From positions 1 to 64,000 of the forward strand of contig CAJUST010000002.1 in assembly GCA_910589105.1 (NCBI GenBank): a stretch of 64,000 nt of DNA, given 5' to 3'. The translations under genes and the position numbers were made by a program. The stretch's first letter is position 1. Each line of letters opens with the position of its first letter. A model generated the notes under the pieces. The model was given only the letters and a program-made list of their open reading frames with translations. It did no database searches and was not told the origin of the DNA. This DNA is from an uncultured Lachnospiraceae bacterium. GTDB lineage: Bacteria > Bacillota > Clostridia > Lachnospirales > Lachnospiraceae. Shown piece by piece: positions 16,454 to 25,053 of this stretch.

Positions 16454-17383
16454 ATGAAGCGATTTTTCTATCAAATTTTTTGCGGAATTGCATTTTTTTT
16501 ACTAATCCCGATTGTTGTGACGCTTTTGATTCAGGGAACGGGAACGGATTCTGCGGAAAATCTCTCATTTATGCCGTCAACGGAAGAACAGGAAGGCGAG
16601 TTGAACGAAGATTTTTTGCGTGGAATTGTGGCAAATGAGATTTCTATGGATACGGAACCGGAAGCGATAAAAGCGCAGGCAGTAATTGCAAGGACAAACT
16701 GTCTAAGGGCAATGGAACGCGGTGAAAGTTTGCCGGAAGGGCTGACAAAGGGCGAAATGGTCCGGCTTTGGGGGCAGGAGAATTTTTCTGAACGGTACAG
16801 TCTGCTTGAAAGCAGCATTGAAGCGACAAAAGGGGTTTCCATGGTATATAACGGCTCGTATATTCAGGCGGACTTTCATAAAATCAGCGCAGGCTATACA
16901 AGAGACGCCGCGGAAGTCTATGGAAACGAAGATTTTCCTTATTTAAAAAGCATAGACAGCCGTATGGATATAATTGGCGAAGATTTTTTAAAAGTCATAT
17001 TTTATACTCCAAATGAGCTTATTGCGAAAGGAGGGGAACTGTTTACGGACGAGACGAAAGCGGCGGCCGCAGAGATGTCAGCTTCTGGCTTTATGGAAAA
17101 AATCTCTATATCAAAGAGGGATAAAGCCGGTTATGTTACGGAAGTGGTGATTGACGGAAAGCCGCATTCAGGTGAGGAAGCGCGTTTGTTGTATGGCTGG
17201 AATTCTTCTAATTTTTCTTTGAAGGAAGTGGATGGGGAAATCCGCGTTACGACGAAAGGGCTTGGGCATGGATTAGGCGTGAGCCTGCATGGAGCCAATG
17301 AATTAGCGAAAGATGGATTTTCCTACAAAGAGATTTTGAAATATTTTTATTCAGGAATTGAATTTGTTACACAGTATGATTGA
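16454..17383 (+). CDS. spoIID: Stage II sporulation protein D, lytic transglycosylase
   Basis: SpoIID is a mother-cell membrane-anchored peptidoglycan transglycosylase that drives septal peptidoglycan degradation during engulfment. The 309-residue protein has one N-terminal transmembrane anchor (residues ~5-27), then the SpoIID/LytB domain. E62 in IVANEISMDTEPEAIKAQAVIART is the candidate catalytic Glu, and GLGHGLGVSLHGANELAKDG is the conserved C-terminal motif. No ribosome binding site precedes the ATG. The spoIIQ-like gene follows after 83 bases, which is the common clostridial order. Confidence 0.92.
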   Translation: MKRFFYQIFCGIAFFLLIPIVVTLLIQGTGTDSAENLSFMPSTEEQEGELNEDFLRGIVANEISMDTEPEAIKAQAVIARTNCLRAMERGESLPEGLTKGEMVRLWGQENFSERYSLLESSIEATKGVSMVYNGSYIQADFHKISAGYTRDAAEVYGNEDFPYLKSIDSRMDIIGEDFLKVIFYTPNELIAKGGELFTDETKAAAAEMSASGFMEKISISKRDKAGYVTEVVIDGKPHSGEEARLLYGWNSSNFSLKEVDGEIRVTTKGLGHGLGVSLHGANELAKDGFSYKEILKYFYSGIEFVTQYD

Positions 17384-17466
17384 ATAAAAGTAAAAAATAC
17401 GCACAGACTATAGTCAGCAAGAGTTACTGAACGGTAACAGCTAATATGACTATGGATGGTGATAAA

Positions 17467-18270
17467 ATGAGACGAGGGAATTTTTTCCGGAGAAACCAGT
17501 ATAAAATAGCGGCAGTATGTATTATAGCAGCTGTTTTAGGCGTAACTGGCGTGTACATGCTAAACAGAAGGGAAACAAAGGAAGAACCAAAACAGCAGGT
17601 GGCGGCAGAGCAGCCAAACGAGACGAAACGGACAGTTGTCAGCCAAAAGGAACCAGAGAAGGAACTTCCGGCGGAAACAGAATCGGAAGACATGGAAGAA
17701 ACAAAAAGCGTGTCTGCCGTGATTCATCCGAAACGGGAAGAAGTGATCCGGAAGGTGGAAGTGAACACAGCGAAAGCAGAAGAAGCGGAACCAAGTAAAA
17801 CGGAAGAAACAGCGGAAACGTCAGCGGTGAAAAACGCGCCGCCCGCAGAGATTCATTTTGATGCATCCGCAGGGCTTTTATGGCCGGTTTCAGGATCTGT
17901 GATTTTGGATTACAGTATGGATCAAACTGTGCATTTTATGACGCTTGACCAATATAAGTACAATCCAGCTGTGATTATCGCAGGAAATGTCAATGACAAG
18001 GTAAAAGCGGCCGCAAGTGGGAAAATAACGGATATTTCCACGAATGAAGTGACGGGCTGTACGGTGACTATGGATATTGGAGACGGTTATACGGCAGTTT
18101 ATGGACAGTTAAAAGAGGTGCCATATGAAACGGGCGCCTACATTGAAGCCGGAAATACGATTGGTTTTGTGAATGAACCGACGAAATATTATTCTCTGGA
18201 GGGGAGCAACGTCTATTTTGCGTTGGAAAAAGACGGAGTTCCTATCGATCCCGTAGAATTTTTCCAGTAA
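17467..18270 (+). CDS. spoIIQ: SpoIIQ-like M23 (LytM) domain protein
   Basis: A 267-residue protein with an N-terminal transmembrane helix (about residues 13-31), a Glu/Lys-rich linker of ~100 residues and a C-terminal M23/LytM domain. SpoIIQ is made in the forespore and pairs with SpoIIIAH across the septum. The metal-binding HxxxD and HxH positions are replaced here (YNPAVIIAG and VYGQLKE), so it is probably not a peptidase, as in Bacillus. GGTG just upstream favours ATG 17467 over 17446. The name rests on domain layout and adjacency to spoIID. Confidence 0.82.
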   Translation: MRRGNFFRRNQYKIAAVCIIAAVLGVTGVYMLNRRETKEEPKQQVAAEQPNETKRTVVSQKEPEKELPAETESEDMEETKSVSAVIHPKREEVIRKVEVNTAKAEEAEPSKTEETAETSAVKNAPPAEIHFDASAGLLWPVSGSVILDYSMDQTVHFMTLDQYKYNPAVIIAGNVNDKVKAAASGKITDISTNEVTGCTVTMDIGDGYTAVYGQLKEVPYETGAYIEAGNTIGFVNEPTKYYSLEGSNVYFALEKDGVPIDPVEFFQ

Positions 18271-18286
18271 CAGTTTCCTAAAGAGG

Positions 18287-18329
18287 AATGTGGCAAAAGC
18301 AGAAATGTATGGCTTTTGCCGCATTTTTT
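18287..18329 (+). terminator. Intrinsic terminator after spoIIQ
   Basis: AATGTGGCAAAAGC pairs with GCTTTTGCCGCATT around an 8-10 base loop, followed by TTTTTT. Confidence 0.88.
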
Positions 18330-18384
18330 GTTTTGGCGTTTTTTCGCAAAATAATGCCTATTTCCACGAAAAATAAAATTTTCC

Positions 18385-18413
18385 TTGATATTTCAGGTTA
18401 TACAACGTATAAT
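18385..18413 (+). promoter_or_regulatory. Strong sigma-A promoter
   Basis: TTGATA (18385-18390), a 17-base spacer and a perfect TATAAT (18408-18413). The leader to the GIY-YIG gene is about 90-120 bases and contains a small CCGCAGG...CCTTCGG hairpin. Confidence 0.75.
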
Positions 18414-18507
18414 AGGCGTTGGTATTTATGCAGACAAGACGTTTTATGTATGATTATCAGCCGCAGGAAGACCTTCGGTAACAGCATAGAACGTTTTTTC
18501 TATTTTA

Positions 18508-18828
18508 TTGGAAAGTAAGCCTGATGAAAGCGCGGATAAGATGGACGAACCAAAAAAGAGAAGTTACGTTTATATCGTAGAATGTAGTGACGGCACCTTT
18601 TACACGGGCTGGACGACGGATGTGGAAAAGCGGGTTGCCAAGCATAATGCTAAAAAAGGAGCTAAATACACAAGATCCCGTCTTCCGGTTAAGCTGGCAT
18701 ATGCGGAAGAAGCTGAGACGAAACAGCAGGCGATGCGAAGGGAAGCGGAGATTAAGCGGTTAAGCAGGCAGGCAAAGCAACAGTTAATCGATCATAGAAA
18801 GGAAGTTTATGGAAACAATGAAATTTGA
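18508..18828 (+). CDS. GIY-YIG domain protein (UPF0213/YazA-like)
   Basis: A protein of up to 106 residues, 95 if it starts at ATG 18541. SYVYIVECSDGTFYTGWTTDVEKRVAKHN holds the GIY (VYI) and YIG (YTG) pairs plus the conserved Arg; this is the single-domain family related to UvrC and homing endonuclease nucleases, whose cellular role is uncertain. The TTG at 18508 and the ATG at 18541 both lack a good ribosome site. It overlaps the helicase gene by 20 bases, so they share a message from the 18385 promoter. Confidence 0.85.
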   Translation: MESKPDESADKMDEPKKRSYVYIVECSDGTFYTGWTTDVEKRVAKHNAKKGAKYTRSRLPVKLAYAEEAETKQQAMRREAEIKRLSRQAKQQLIDHRKEVYGNNEI

Positions 18829-20413
18829 GGAGTTAGGGCTTTTGCCCGAAATTTTACGCGGTATAGAGGAGATGGGGTTTGAGGAAGCGACGCCGATTCA
18901 GTCTCAGGCGATACCGGTAGTTATGAGCGGCAGCGACGTAATCGGGCAGGCGCAGACGGGAACCGGAAAGACGGCGGCGTTTGGCATCCCGATGTTACAG
19001 AATATGGACAGTGAGCTGAAGAAAACACAGGCTCTTATTTTGTCACCGACAAGGGAACTGGCGATTCAGGTGGCGGAGGAACTCCGCAATTTGAGCAAAT
19101 ATATGCACGGCGTGAAAATCCTGCCTGTATACGGCGGACAGGATATTTCGAAACAGATCCGTTCCTTAAAGGGCGGGATACAGGTGATAGTTGGGACGCC
19201 CGGCCGTGTGATGGATCATTTGCGCAGAAAGACGATCCGCTGTGAGGACGTGAGAATGATTGTGCTTGACGAAGCAGATGAAATGCTGAATATGGGCTTT
19301 CGTGAAGACATTGAAACGATTTTGGAATATATACCGGAAGAACGTCAGACAGTGCTGTTTTCCGCGACTATGCCGAAACCGATTTTGGAAATCACGAGAA
19401 AATACCAAAAGGATGCAGTGACGATTAAGGTTGTCAAAAAGGAGCTTACTGTTTCAAATATTGAGCAGTATTATTATGATGTGAAACGCAAAGATAAGAC
19501 GGAAGTTTTGACGCGGCTTTTGGATTACTATAATCCAAAGGGATCTATTGTGTTTTGCAATACGAAGCGTATGGTGGACGAGCTTTCCCATGAGCTGACG
19601 ATGCGCGGTTATTTTGCGGAAGGTCTGCATGGCGATATGAAGCAGGCGCAAAGAGACCGCGTGATGGCGAACTTTCGGACGGGCAAGACGGATATTTTGA
19701 TTGCGACGGACGTTGCGGCAAGAGGGCTTGACATTGATTATGTGGAAGCTGTTTTTAACTATGACATTCCGCAGGACGATGAGTATTATGTACACCGTAT
19801 CGGCAGGACAGGCCGCGCAGGCCGCGCAGGCAAAGCGTTTAGTTTTGTCAGGGGCAAAGAGGTGTATAAGCTGAAAGACATTATGCGTTACTGCAAGACT
19901 AAGATTTTTGCGCAGCCGGTGCCGTCGTCTCAGGACGTAGCGCAGATGCGCGCGGAAAAAGTGATGGATAAGATTGAGACCATTATTGAAGAAGAAAACT
20001 TACAGAAGATGATTAATTTCATTGAAAAACAGATCAATGAATCAGATTATACAGCAATGGACATTGCAGCCGCATTTTTAAAACAGGCAATTGGCGGTTT
20101 AGAGACGGCTGCGGCTCCGGAGGGATATGGGGCAGACAGCAGATTTTCCTTTGGGGATACTGGAGCGGAGAGTGGAATGGTCCGTCTGTTTATCAATATT
20201 GGAAAGAAACAGAAGGTAAAACCGGGAGATATTTTAGGCGCAGTCGCAGGCGAATCTGGAATTTCAGGCGATTTGGTCGGCGCGATTGATATGTATGATA
20301 AATTTACATTTGTGGAAGTGCCATTGGAATATGGGAAAAAAGTTCTTCAGTCAATGAGCCATGCAAAAATTAAGGGGAAAGAGATTAATATTGAACCGGC
20401 GAATGGAAGATAG
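18809..20413 (+). CDS. DEAD-box ATP-dependent RNA helicase
   Basis: A 534-residue RNA helicase that remodels RNA duplexes, usually in ribosome assembly or RNA turnover. It has the Q motif around residues 5-34, Walker A AQTGTGKT (48-55), PTREL (80-84), DEAD (154-157), SAT (near 189) and HRIGRTGRAGRAG (near 330). The C-terminal ~80 residues (VRLFINIGKKQKVKPGDILGAVAGESG) resemble the DbpA-type RNA-binding domain, so this may be a DbpA/CshA-type enzyme. The start at 18809 follows AAAGGAAG closely; ATG 18818 is an alternative. Confidence 0.95.
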   Translation: METMKFEELGLLPEILRGIEEMGFEEATPIQSQAIPVVMSGSDVIGQAQTGTGKTAAFGIPMLQNMDSELKKTQALILSPTRELAIQVAEELRNLSKYMHGVKILPVYGGQDISKQIRSLKGGIQVIVGTPGRVMDHLRRKTIRCEDVRMIVLDEADEMLNMGFREDIETILEYIPEERQTVLFSATMPKPILEITRKYQKDAVTIKVVKKELTVSNIEQYYYDVKRKDKTEVLTRLLDYYNPKGSIVFCNTKRMVDELSHELTMRGYFAEGLHGDMKQAQRDRVMANFRTGKTDILIATDVAARGLDIDYVEAVFNYDIPQDDEYYVHRIGRTGRAGRAGKAFSFVRGKEVYKLKDIMRYCKTKIFAQPVPSSQDVAQMRAEKVMDKIETIIEEENLQKMINFIEKQINESDYTAMDIAAAFLKQAIGGLETAAAPEGYGADSRFSFGDTGAESGMVRLFINIGKKQKVKPGDILGAVAGESGISGDLVGAIDMYDKFTFVEVPLEYGKKVLQSMSHAKIKGKEINIEPANGR

Positions 20414-20465
20414 GATTGATGGGTTGTTTTTAGAGATAATTTAAAGATTTCTTTGTTAAGCTAGG

Positions 20466-20500
20466 GCGTGTTGGAAATGATGTTTCTGACACGCTTTTCT
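20466..20500 (+). terminator. Intrinsic terminator after the helicase
   Basis: GCGTGT (20466-20471) pairs with ACACGC (20489-20494), with an inner GAAA/TTTC pairing, followed by TTTTCT. Confidence 0.75.
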
Positions 20501-20527
20501 ATTTGAAAAATAAAGGAGGATTTAAAG

Positions 20528-22894
20528 ATGAGAAGATTATGGAAATGCGCGGCTGCATGGCTGCTTACAGGAGCGTTTGTAATGGGCGCCGCCGGCTGTG
20601 GAAGCGGCGGAAAAACGGATCTGGCGGATATGGATTCTGGCGGTTTGGACACAGCGGATGAAAGTGACAAAGAGGCGGCAAAAGGCCGTTATGTGGAAAT
20701 TTTAAAAGAGACGCCCGACGGCGTGAATGCGATTGAGGAAATGGTAAGGCTGTCTGATGGAAGCGTGGCGTTTATCAATCCTTCTTCAGGGGATTTGCAT
20801 ACATCGGCGGACAATGGGGATTCATGGGAAACGAAAGAGATTCCGGTCTTGGCGGAACTTCTGTCAAATGAGAAAATTGATATCACCAGTATGGCGATTG
20901 CGCCTGACGGCGGCATTTTTTTCTCTTATGTAGACTGGGGCAGCGCGCAGGGGGATGGCGTAGGTGAGATTTATTATTATATTGACAAAGACGGCAATGC
21001 CGCAGAAATTTCTTTGACTGACGAGACGGGCAGTTATAACTTCTATTTGTCTGAAGCAAAGTTTATAGGAGAGCGCCAGCTGACTGCATTTATGAATGGA
21101 GGGAACGCGTACCAAATTGACTTGGATACGAATGCCATAACGCCGATGAGTCTGCCGGAAACTGTGGAAACCGGCGATGTAACGATGAGCGGATTAGGTC
21201 ATATGTTTACAGCAGGGGACTATGTAATGTCAGATGAGTGGCTGTACCAGATTTCTGCAAAAGCCACGGTAGAGGATTTGACGCTTTGCGATTATCTGAA
21301 GGAGGCGTTTAAGGATAATCGTGGGATTGCGGTTTGCTTTGACAGTGGGGATCAGACGATGTATCTTGCGTCGGCAGACGGTCTTTACAGCCATGTAGTG
21401 GGCGGAAGCGTTATGGAGAAATTGTTAGACGGTGGCATGTCGAACCTTAGCGACCCGACGAAAAATGTTGTTTCTATTTTAAAGAACGGGGATAACAGTT
21501 TTTTGATGGCGTACGATGATGGGGAAATTGATTTGTATCAGTATGATAAAGACGTTCCTTCCGTTCCGACGCAGCAGATTACAGTTTATAGTTTAGAGCA
21601 GAATATGCTAATCAGTAAGGCAGTCAGTATATTCCGCAAAAACCATCCAGACGTTTTTGTAAAACAGGAAATCGGCATTTCCGGAGATTATGGCATGACA
21701 AGGGAAGATGCAATCCAAAATTTGAACACGAAACTTTTAGCGGGGGAAGGGCCTGATATTTTGCTGTTAGATCAAATGCCGATGGATTCTTATATTGAAA
21801 AAGGAATGCTGGCAAATTTAGAGGAAGTGATTGGGGAATTGGAAAAATCAAATCAATTTTTTTCAAATATTTTACGCGCATACCAGACGGACAGCGGGCT
21901 GTATGCCGTTCCGTTCCGTTATCAAATTCCGGTTTTAGTTGCCCAAAAAGGGAAGGCAGATGAAATTTCTGGTATTTCATCATTGACAGGCATTGTGAAA
22001 AAAGCGAGAGAAGATCTGCCAAATGCGACTACTGTATTAGGGACATACACTGCGGAAGAACTGTTGAACCGTTTATTTTTGGCAGGTTCGGATTCTTTTT
22101 TAGTCTATAGCGGAACAGATGGAGAGGCGCCAGAGAAGAAATTAGATGAAGGCGCGGTGAAACATTTTCTGGAGCAGGCAAGTGAAATTTATCAGGCGGA
22201 GCAGCAGAATATTACGGAAGAAAAATTAAACAATCATAATAAAAGCCTGACATGGTATGGCGAATCCGGCATTCAGTCGCCTTTAGAAACGCTTAGGGTG
22301 GACACAGGAAGCCTGTTTGATGTGGTTTCCGGCAATCAATCGTTTATCTTGGGGAAATTAAGTGGAATGACCGATGTGCAGATGGCGTTAGGAGGCCCGG
22401 ACGGGGAACCGGAAAAGGGAATGTCTTATAAAATTATAGGAGGCGCGGAAGGAAAATTATTTACGCCAAATGGAATTGCAGGCATCAATGAGAAAACGAA
22501 AGAAAAGGAACTTGCCCTATCGTTTTTGGCGGAGTTATTGAGTGAGGAGACACAAAAGGCGGATTTGGACAATGGGTTTCCGGTCAATGCAGATGCGTAT
22601 GATAAATTTACGGAGACATTGTATCCTGACCATTCATATGGATTTTCTGCGGCTACAGTGTCTGAAAATGGTGAAGAAAGCGGCACGGTGCATTTTTCGG
22701 CGCAGTGGCCAAGTGAGGAGGAAATTGCGGCGCTGAAAGAGCAAATCAGCGGTTTGGAGATTCCATCGCTTTCCGATAGCGTGGTTCTTTCGGCTGTGAT
22801 GGAAAACGGCATTAAGGTGTTAGAAGGGGATATGGGCGTCGAAGAAGGGTGTGATGCGATTGTTCAAAAAATCGAACTCTATCTGGCAGAGTAG
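20528..22894 (+). CDS. Extracellular solute-binding lipoprotein with extra N-terminal domain
   Basis: A 788-residue lipoprotein with signal sequence and lipobox ending at Cys24 (GAAGC). Residues ~350-788 form a family-1-type solute-binding domain: QQITVYSLEQNMLISKAVSIFRK, GEGPDILLLDQMPMDSYIEKGMLANLEE and AVPFRYQIPVL. Such proteins are usually ~420-550 residues. The additional ~320 N-terminal residues have repeated beta-rich segments, one like a sialidase Asp-box (GDLHTSADNGDSWE), suggesting a beta-propeller. AAAGGAGGA precedes the ATG. Two permease genes follow, the first overlapping by 44 bases. The substrate is presumably a carbohydrate. Confidence 0.88.
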   Translation: MRRLWKCAAAWLLTGAFVMGAAGCGSGGKTDLADMDSGGLDTADESDKEAAKGRYVEILKETPDGVNAIEEMVRLSDGSVAFINPSSGDLHTSADNGDSWETKEIPVLAELLSNEKIDITSMAIAPDGGIFFSYVDWGSAQGDGVGEIYYYIDKDGNAAEISLTDETGSYNFYLSEAKFIGERQLTAFMNGGNAYQIDLDTNAITPMSLPETVETGDVTMSGLGHMFTAGDYVMSDEWLYQISAKATVEDLTLCDYLKEAFKDNRGIAVCFDSGDQTMYLASADGLYSHVVGGSVMEKLLDGGMSNLSDPTKNVVSILKNGDNSFLMAYDDGEIDLYQYDKDVPSVPTQQITVYSLEQNMLISKAVSIFRKNHPDVFVKQEIGISGDYGMTREDAIQNLNTKLLAGEGPDILLLDQMPMDSYIEKGMLANLEEVIGELEKSNQFFSNILRAYQTDSGLYAVPFRYQIPVLVAQKGKADEISGISSLTGIVKKAREDLPNATTVLGTYTAEELLNRLFLAGSDSFLVYSGTDGEAPEKKLDEGAVKHFLEQASEIYQAEQQNITEEKLNNHNKSLTWYGESGIQSPLETLRVDTGSLFDVVSGNQSFILGKLSGMTDVQMALGGPDGEPEKGMSYKIIGGAEGKLFTPNGIAGINEKTKEKELALSFLAELLSEETQKADLDNGFPVNADAYDKFTETLYPDHSYGFSAATVSENGEESGTVHFSAQWPSEEEIAALKEQISGLEIPSLSDSVVLSAVMENGIKVLEGDMGVEEGCDAIVQKIELYLAE

Positions 22895-23693
22895 GGGGTG
22901 GTTTTTACTGCCAAGCTTAGCGGGAGTGACGCTTTTTGTCATTCTCCCGTTTGGCTATATGCTTTTTTCTTCGTTTTCGAATGGGTTTGTCAATTATAAA
23001 ACGGTTTTGGCAAACGAAGCATTTCATTTGGCAGTGAAAAATACGCTCTGGTTTACAGGCGTGGGGATTCCTTTGCTGTTGTTTTTCTCCTTTGCGGCGG
23101 CGCTTGGGATTTATAAAAGTAAATATATGCGTTTGCTTAAGTCTGTGTATCTGCTGCCAATGGCAGTGCCGACGGCTGTCGTCGTTTTAATCTGGAAAGT
23201 TTTTTTCCACAAAGCGGGGGTTTTAAATCAGATTTTGGAATTGTTTCAGATACAAGCGGCAGACTGGCTTTCCGGTGGTATGGCGTTTTGGGTGTTGATT
23301 ATCAGCTATATCTGGAAAAATCTGGGGTATACGATTGTCCTTTGGCTTGCAGGCATGTCTGCAATCCCAACGGCAATTACGGAGGCGGCGCGGGTGGACG
23401 GCGCAAGTGAATGGCAGTGTATCCGCTATATGATTCTGCCACAGCTTAAGCCTGTGTTTTATACGGTAACAATGCTTTCTTTTTTAAACTCTTTTAAGGT
23501 TTTTCGGGAAGCGTATCTGGTGGCGGGCGCCTATCCCCAAAAAAGTATGTATTTGCTTCAGCATTTGTTTCATAACTGGTTTACAAATCTGGATATGGAT
23601 AAAATTTCCGCCGCCGCCGCGCTGCTTGCCGTGTTTTTTGCGCTGTGTTCGCTGGCGCTGCAGAATATGTGGGAAAAGGAGGAGTTTTCTTAA
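22851..23693 (+). CDS. Carbohydrate ABC transporter permease (MalF/UgpA type)
   Basis: A 280-residue permease with six hydrophobic segments and the EAA-like loop ITEAARVDGASEWQCIRYMILPQLKP near residue 185. The start is GTG 22851 or ATG 22854, giving a 41-44 base overlap with the binding-protein gene; a later start would cut into the first membrane helix (WFLLPSLAGVTLFVILPFGYML). The overlap suggests translational coupling. It forms a heterodimeric channel with the next gene product. Confidence 0.9.
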   Translation: MMRLFKKSNSIWQSRGWFLLPSLAGVTLFVILPFGYMLFSSFSNGFVNYKTVLANEAFHLAVKNTLWFTGVGIPLLLFFSFAAALGIYKSKYMRLLKSVYLLPMAVPTAVVVLIWKVFFHKAGVLNQILELFQIQAADWLSGGMAFWVLIISYIWKNLGYTIVLWLAGMSAIPTAITEAARVDGASEWQCIRYMILPQLKPVFYTVTMLSFLNSFKVFREAYLVAGAYPQKSMYLLQHLFHNWFTNLDMDKISAAAALLAVFFALCSLALQNMWEKEEFS

Positions 23694-24533
23694 ATGCGGA
23701 TAAAAGTATTTCGGTTTGTTTTATTTATAGTGGGACTTTTGTTTTGCCTTCCTATTCTTGCGGTAATTTTAGGGGCGCTTAAAAGCGACAGGGAATTGAT
23801 GACGGCGCTTTTGCCTGTGATTGGGGCAGGCGGCGGGAAGATTTCATGGCATTTACTGCCGCTTTATCCGACGGCAAAACATTTTATCAAATTGTTGTTT
23901 TATACTCCAGAGTTTTTTACGGTGTTTTGGAACTCAATGAAGATTGTGGCTTGTATTTTGGCGGGACAGTTATTTGTGGCGGTTCCGGCGGCTTTTGGAT
24001 TTGCAAAGTTTTCGTTTCGTGGGAAAAATGCGTTATTTATGGCATATGTGATTTTGATGTTAATGCCGTTTAGCGTTATGATGCTGCCTTCTTATCTGGT
24101 GTTGGATCGGGTGAATTTGATGAACACGCATTGGGCGGTGATATTGCCCGCAGTATTTTCGACGTTTCCGGTTTTTTTAATGTATCGGGGGTTTAAAGCA
24201 ATTCCAAAGGAGTTATATGAAGCGGCGAGGATAGACGGGGCGGGAGAGTGGCAGATTTTCTTTACAATCGGGCTTCCGCTTGGATCGCCGGGGATTTTAT
24301 CGGCGCTTGTGTTGGGGTTTTTAGAATATTGGAATTTGGTGGAACAGCCGCTGGCGTTTTTGGAAGATCCTTCCCTATGGCCGTTGTCGCTTTACCTGCC
24401 GGAAATTCATCTGGCGAAGGCGGGCATGGCTCTGGCGGCCTCGGTGGTTACGTTGCTTCCTGCGGTGTTTGTGTTTTTTATGGGACAGGATTATTTGGAG
24501 CAGGGGATTGTGGCTTCGGGGATGAAAGAGTGA
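23694..24533 (+). CDS. Carbohydrate ABC transporter permease (MalG/UgpE type)
   Basis: A 279-residue permease whose ATG directly follows the stop of the previous gene. It carries the EAA loop ELYEAARIDGAGEWQIFFTIGLPLGSPG near residue 175 and about six membrane segments. No ATP-binding subunit is encoded nearby, so the importer probably borrows a shared MsmX/UgpC-type ATPase, as is common in Firmicutes. Confidence 0.92.
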   Translation: MRIKVFRFVLFIVGLLFCLPILAVILGALKSDRELMTALLPVIGAGGGKISWHLLPLYPTAKHFIKLLFYTPEFFTVFWNSMKIVACILAGQLFVAVPAAFGFAKFSFRGKNALFMAYVILMLMPFSVMMLPSYLVLDRVNLMNTHWAVILPAVFSTFPVFLMYRGFKAIPKELYEAARIDGAGEWQIFFTIGLPLGSPGILSALVLGFLEYWNLVEQPLAFLEDPSLWPLSLYLPEIHLAKAGMALAASVVTLLPAVFVFFMGQDYLEQGIVASGMKE

Positions 24534-25053
24534 AGGGAGAGTGGCGGGTTTTGTGTTGTGCTGGGAGGTGGATAGTTTGGAATCTGGATTTTGGGGAGTG
24601 GGGATATGGATTAGGTGGTTGGGGGGTGGATAGTGGAGTGTTGGTATTTTGGGGAAGTGGATATGGATTGGGTGGTTGGAAGTGTAATAGTAAAGTGTGT
24701 AATTTTTGATATTTGTGATGGGTGAAGGGATAGGGATTTTGGTGAGATGTGGTATGGCTTTATGTAGGCGGTGAAAAAATGGGAACTGGAATAGAATTGG
24801 CGGTTGTGGCTGGATTGTCAGTAAAATGATGGAAAAGTGTGTTGACTGATTTTAGGCTATGTGTGAAAAATGTGAAGTGAACGGATATGTAAGGGCGGAG
24901 AAGTGAAGCATTGGCGGTTTTGCAGTTGTAGAAAGTTTGGATCATTGATGGTTTATTTTTGAGGACATTGGTTGTTTGGGTATGGGTTGGAATTTGTTTT
25001 TTGAGTTGGAAAATAAGAAATGGAAAATCGAGAATATATATAAGGAGTAGGTA
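24534..25053. other. 520-bp intergenic tract with cytosine-free G/T-rich run
   Basis: No gene is supported here. On the plus strand no C occurs from 24585 to 24757 (173 bases), with runs of GGGG and GGGGGG. It contains an imperfect ~34-base direct repeat at 24588-24622 and 24646-24679 (58-base period, core GATATGGATT(A/G)GGTGGTTGG). The rest, to 25053, is AT-rich and carries the ribosome site TAAGGAG of the next gene. Bases 24758-25040 hold no recognisable element. Confidence 0.7.

Noticed and set aside
24248..24709. 153-residue Gly/Trp-rich frame overlapping the second permease gene
   Set aside because: It overlaps a clear permease in another frame and owes its openness to the C-free, G-rich tract.
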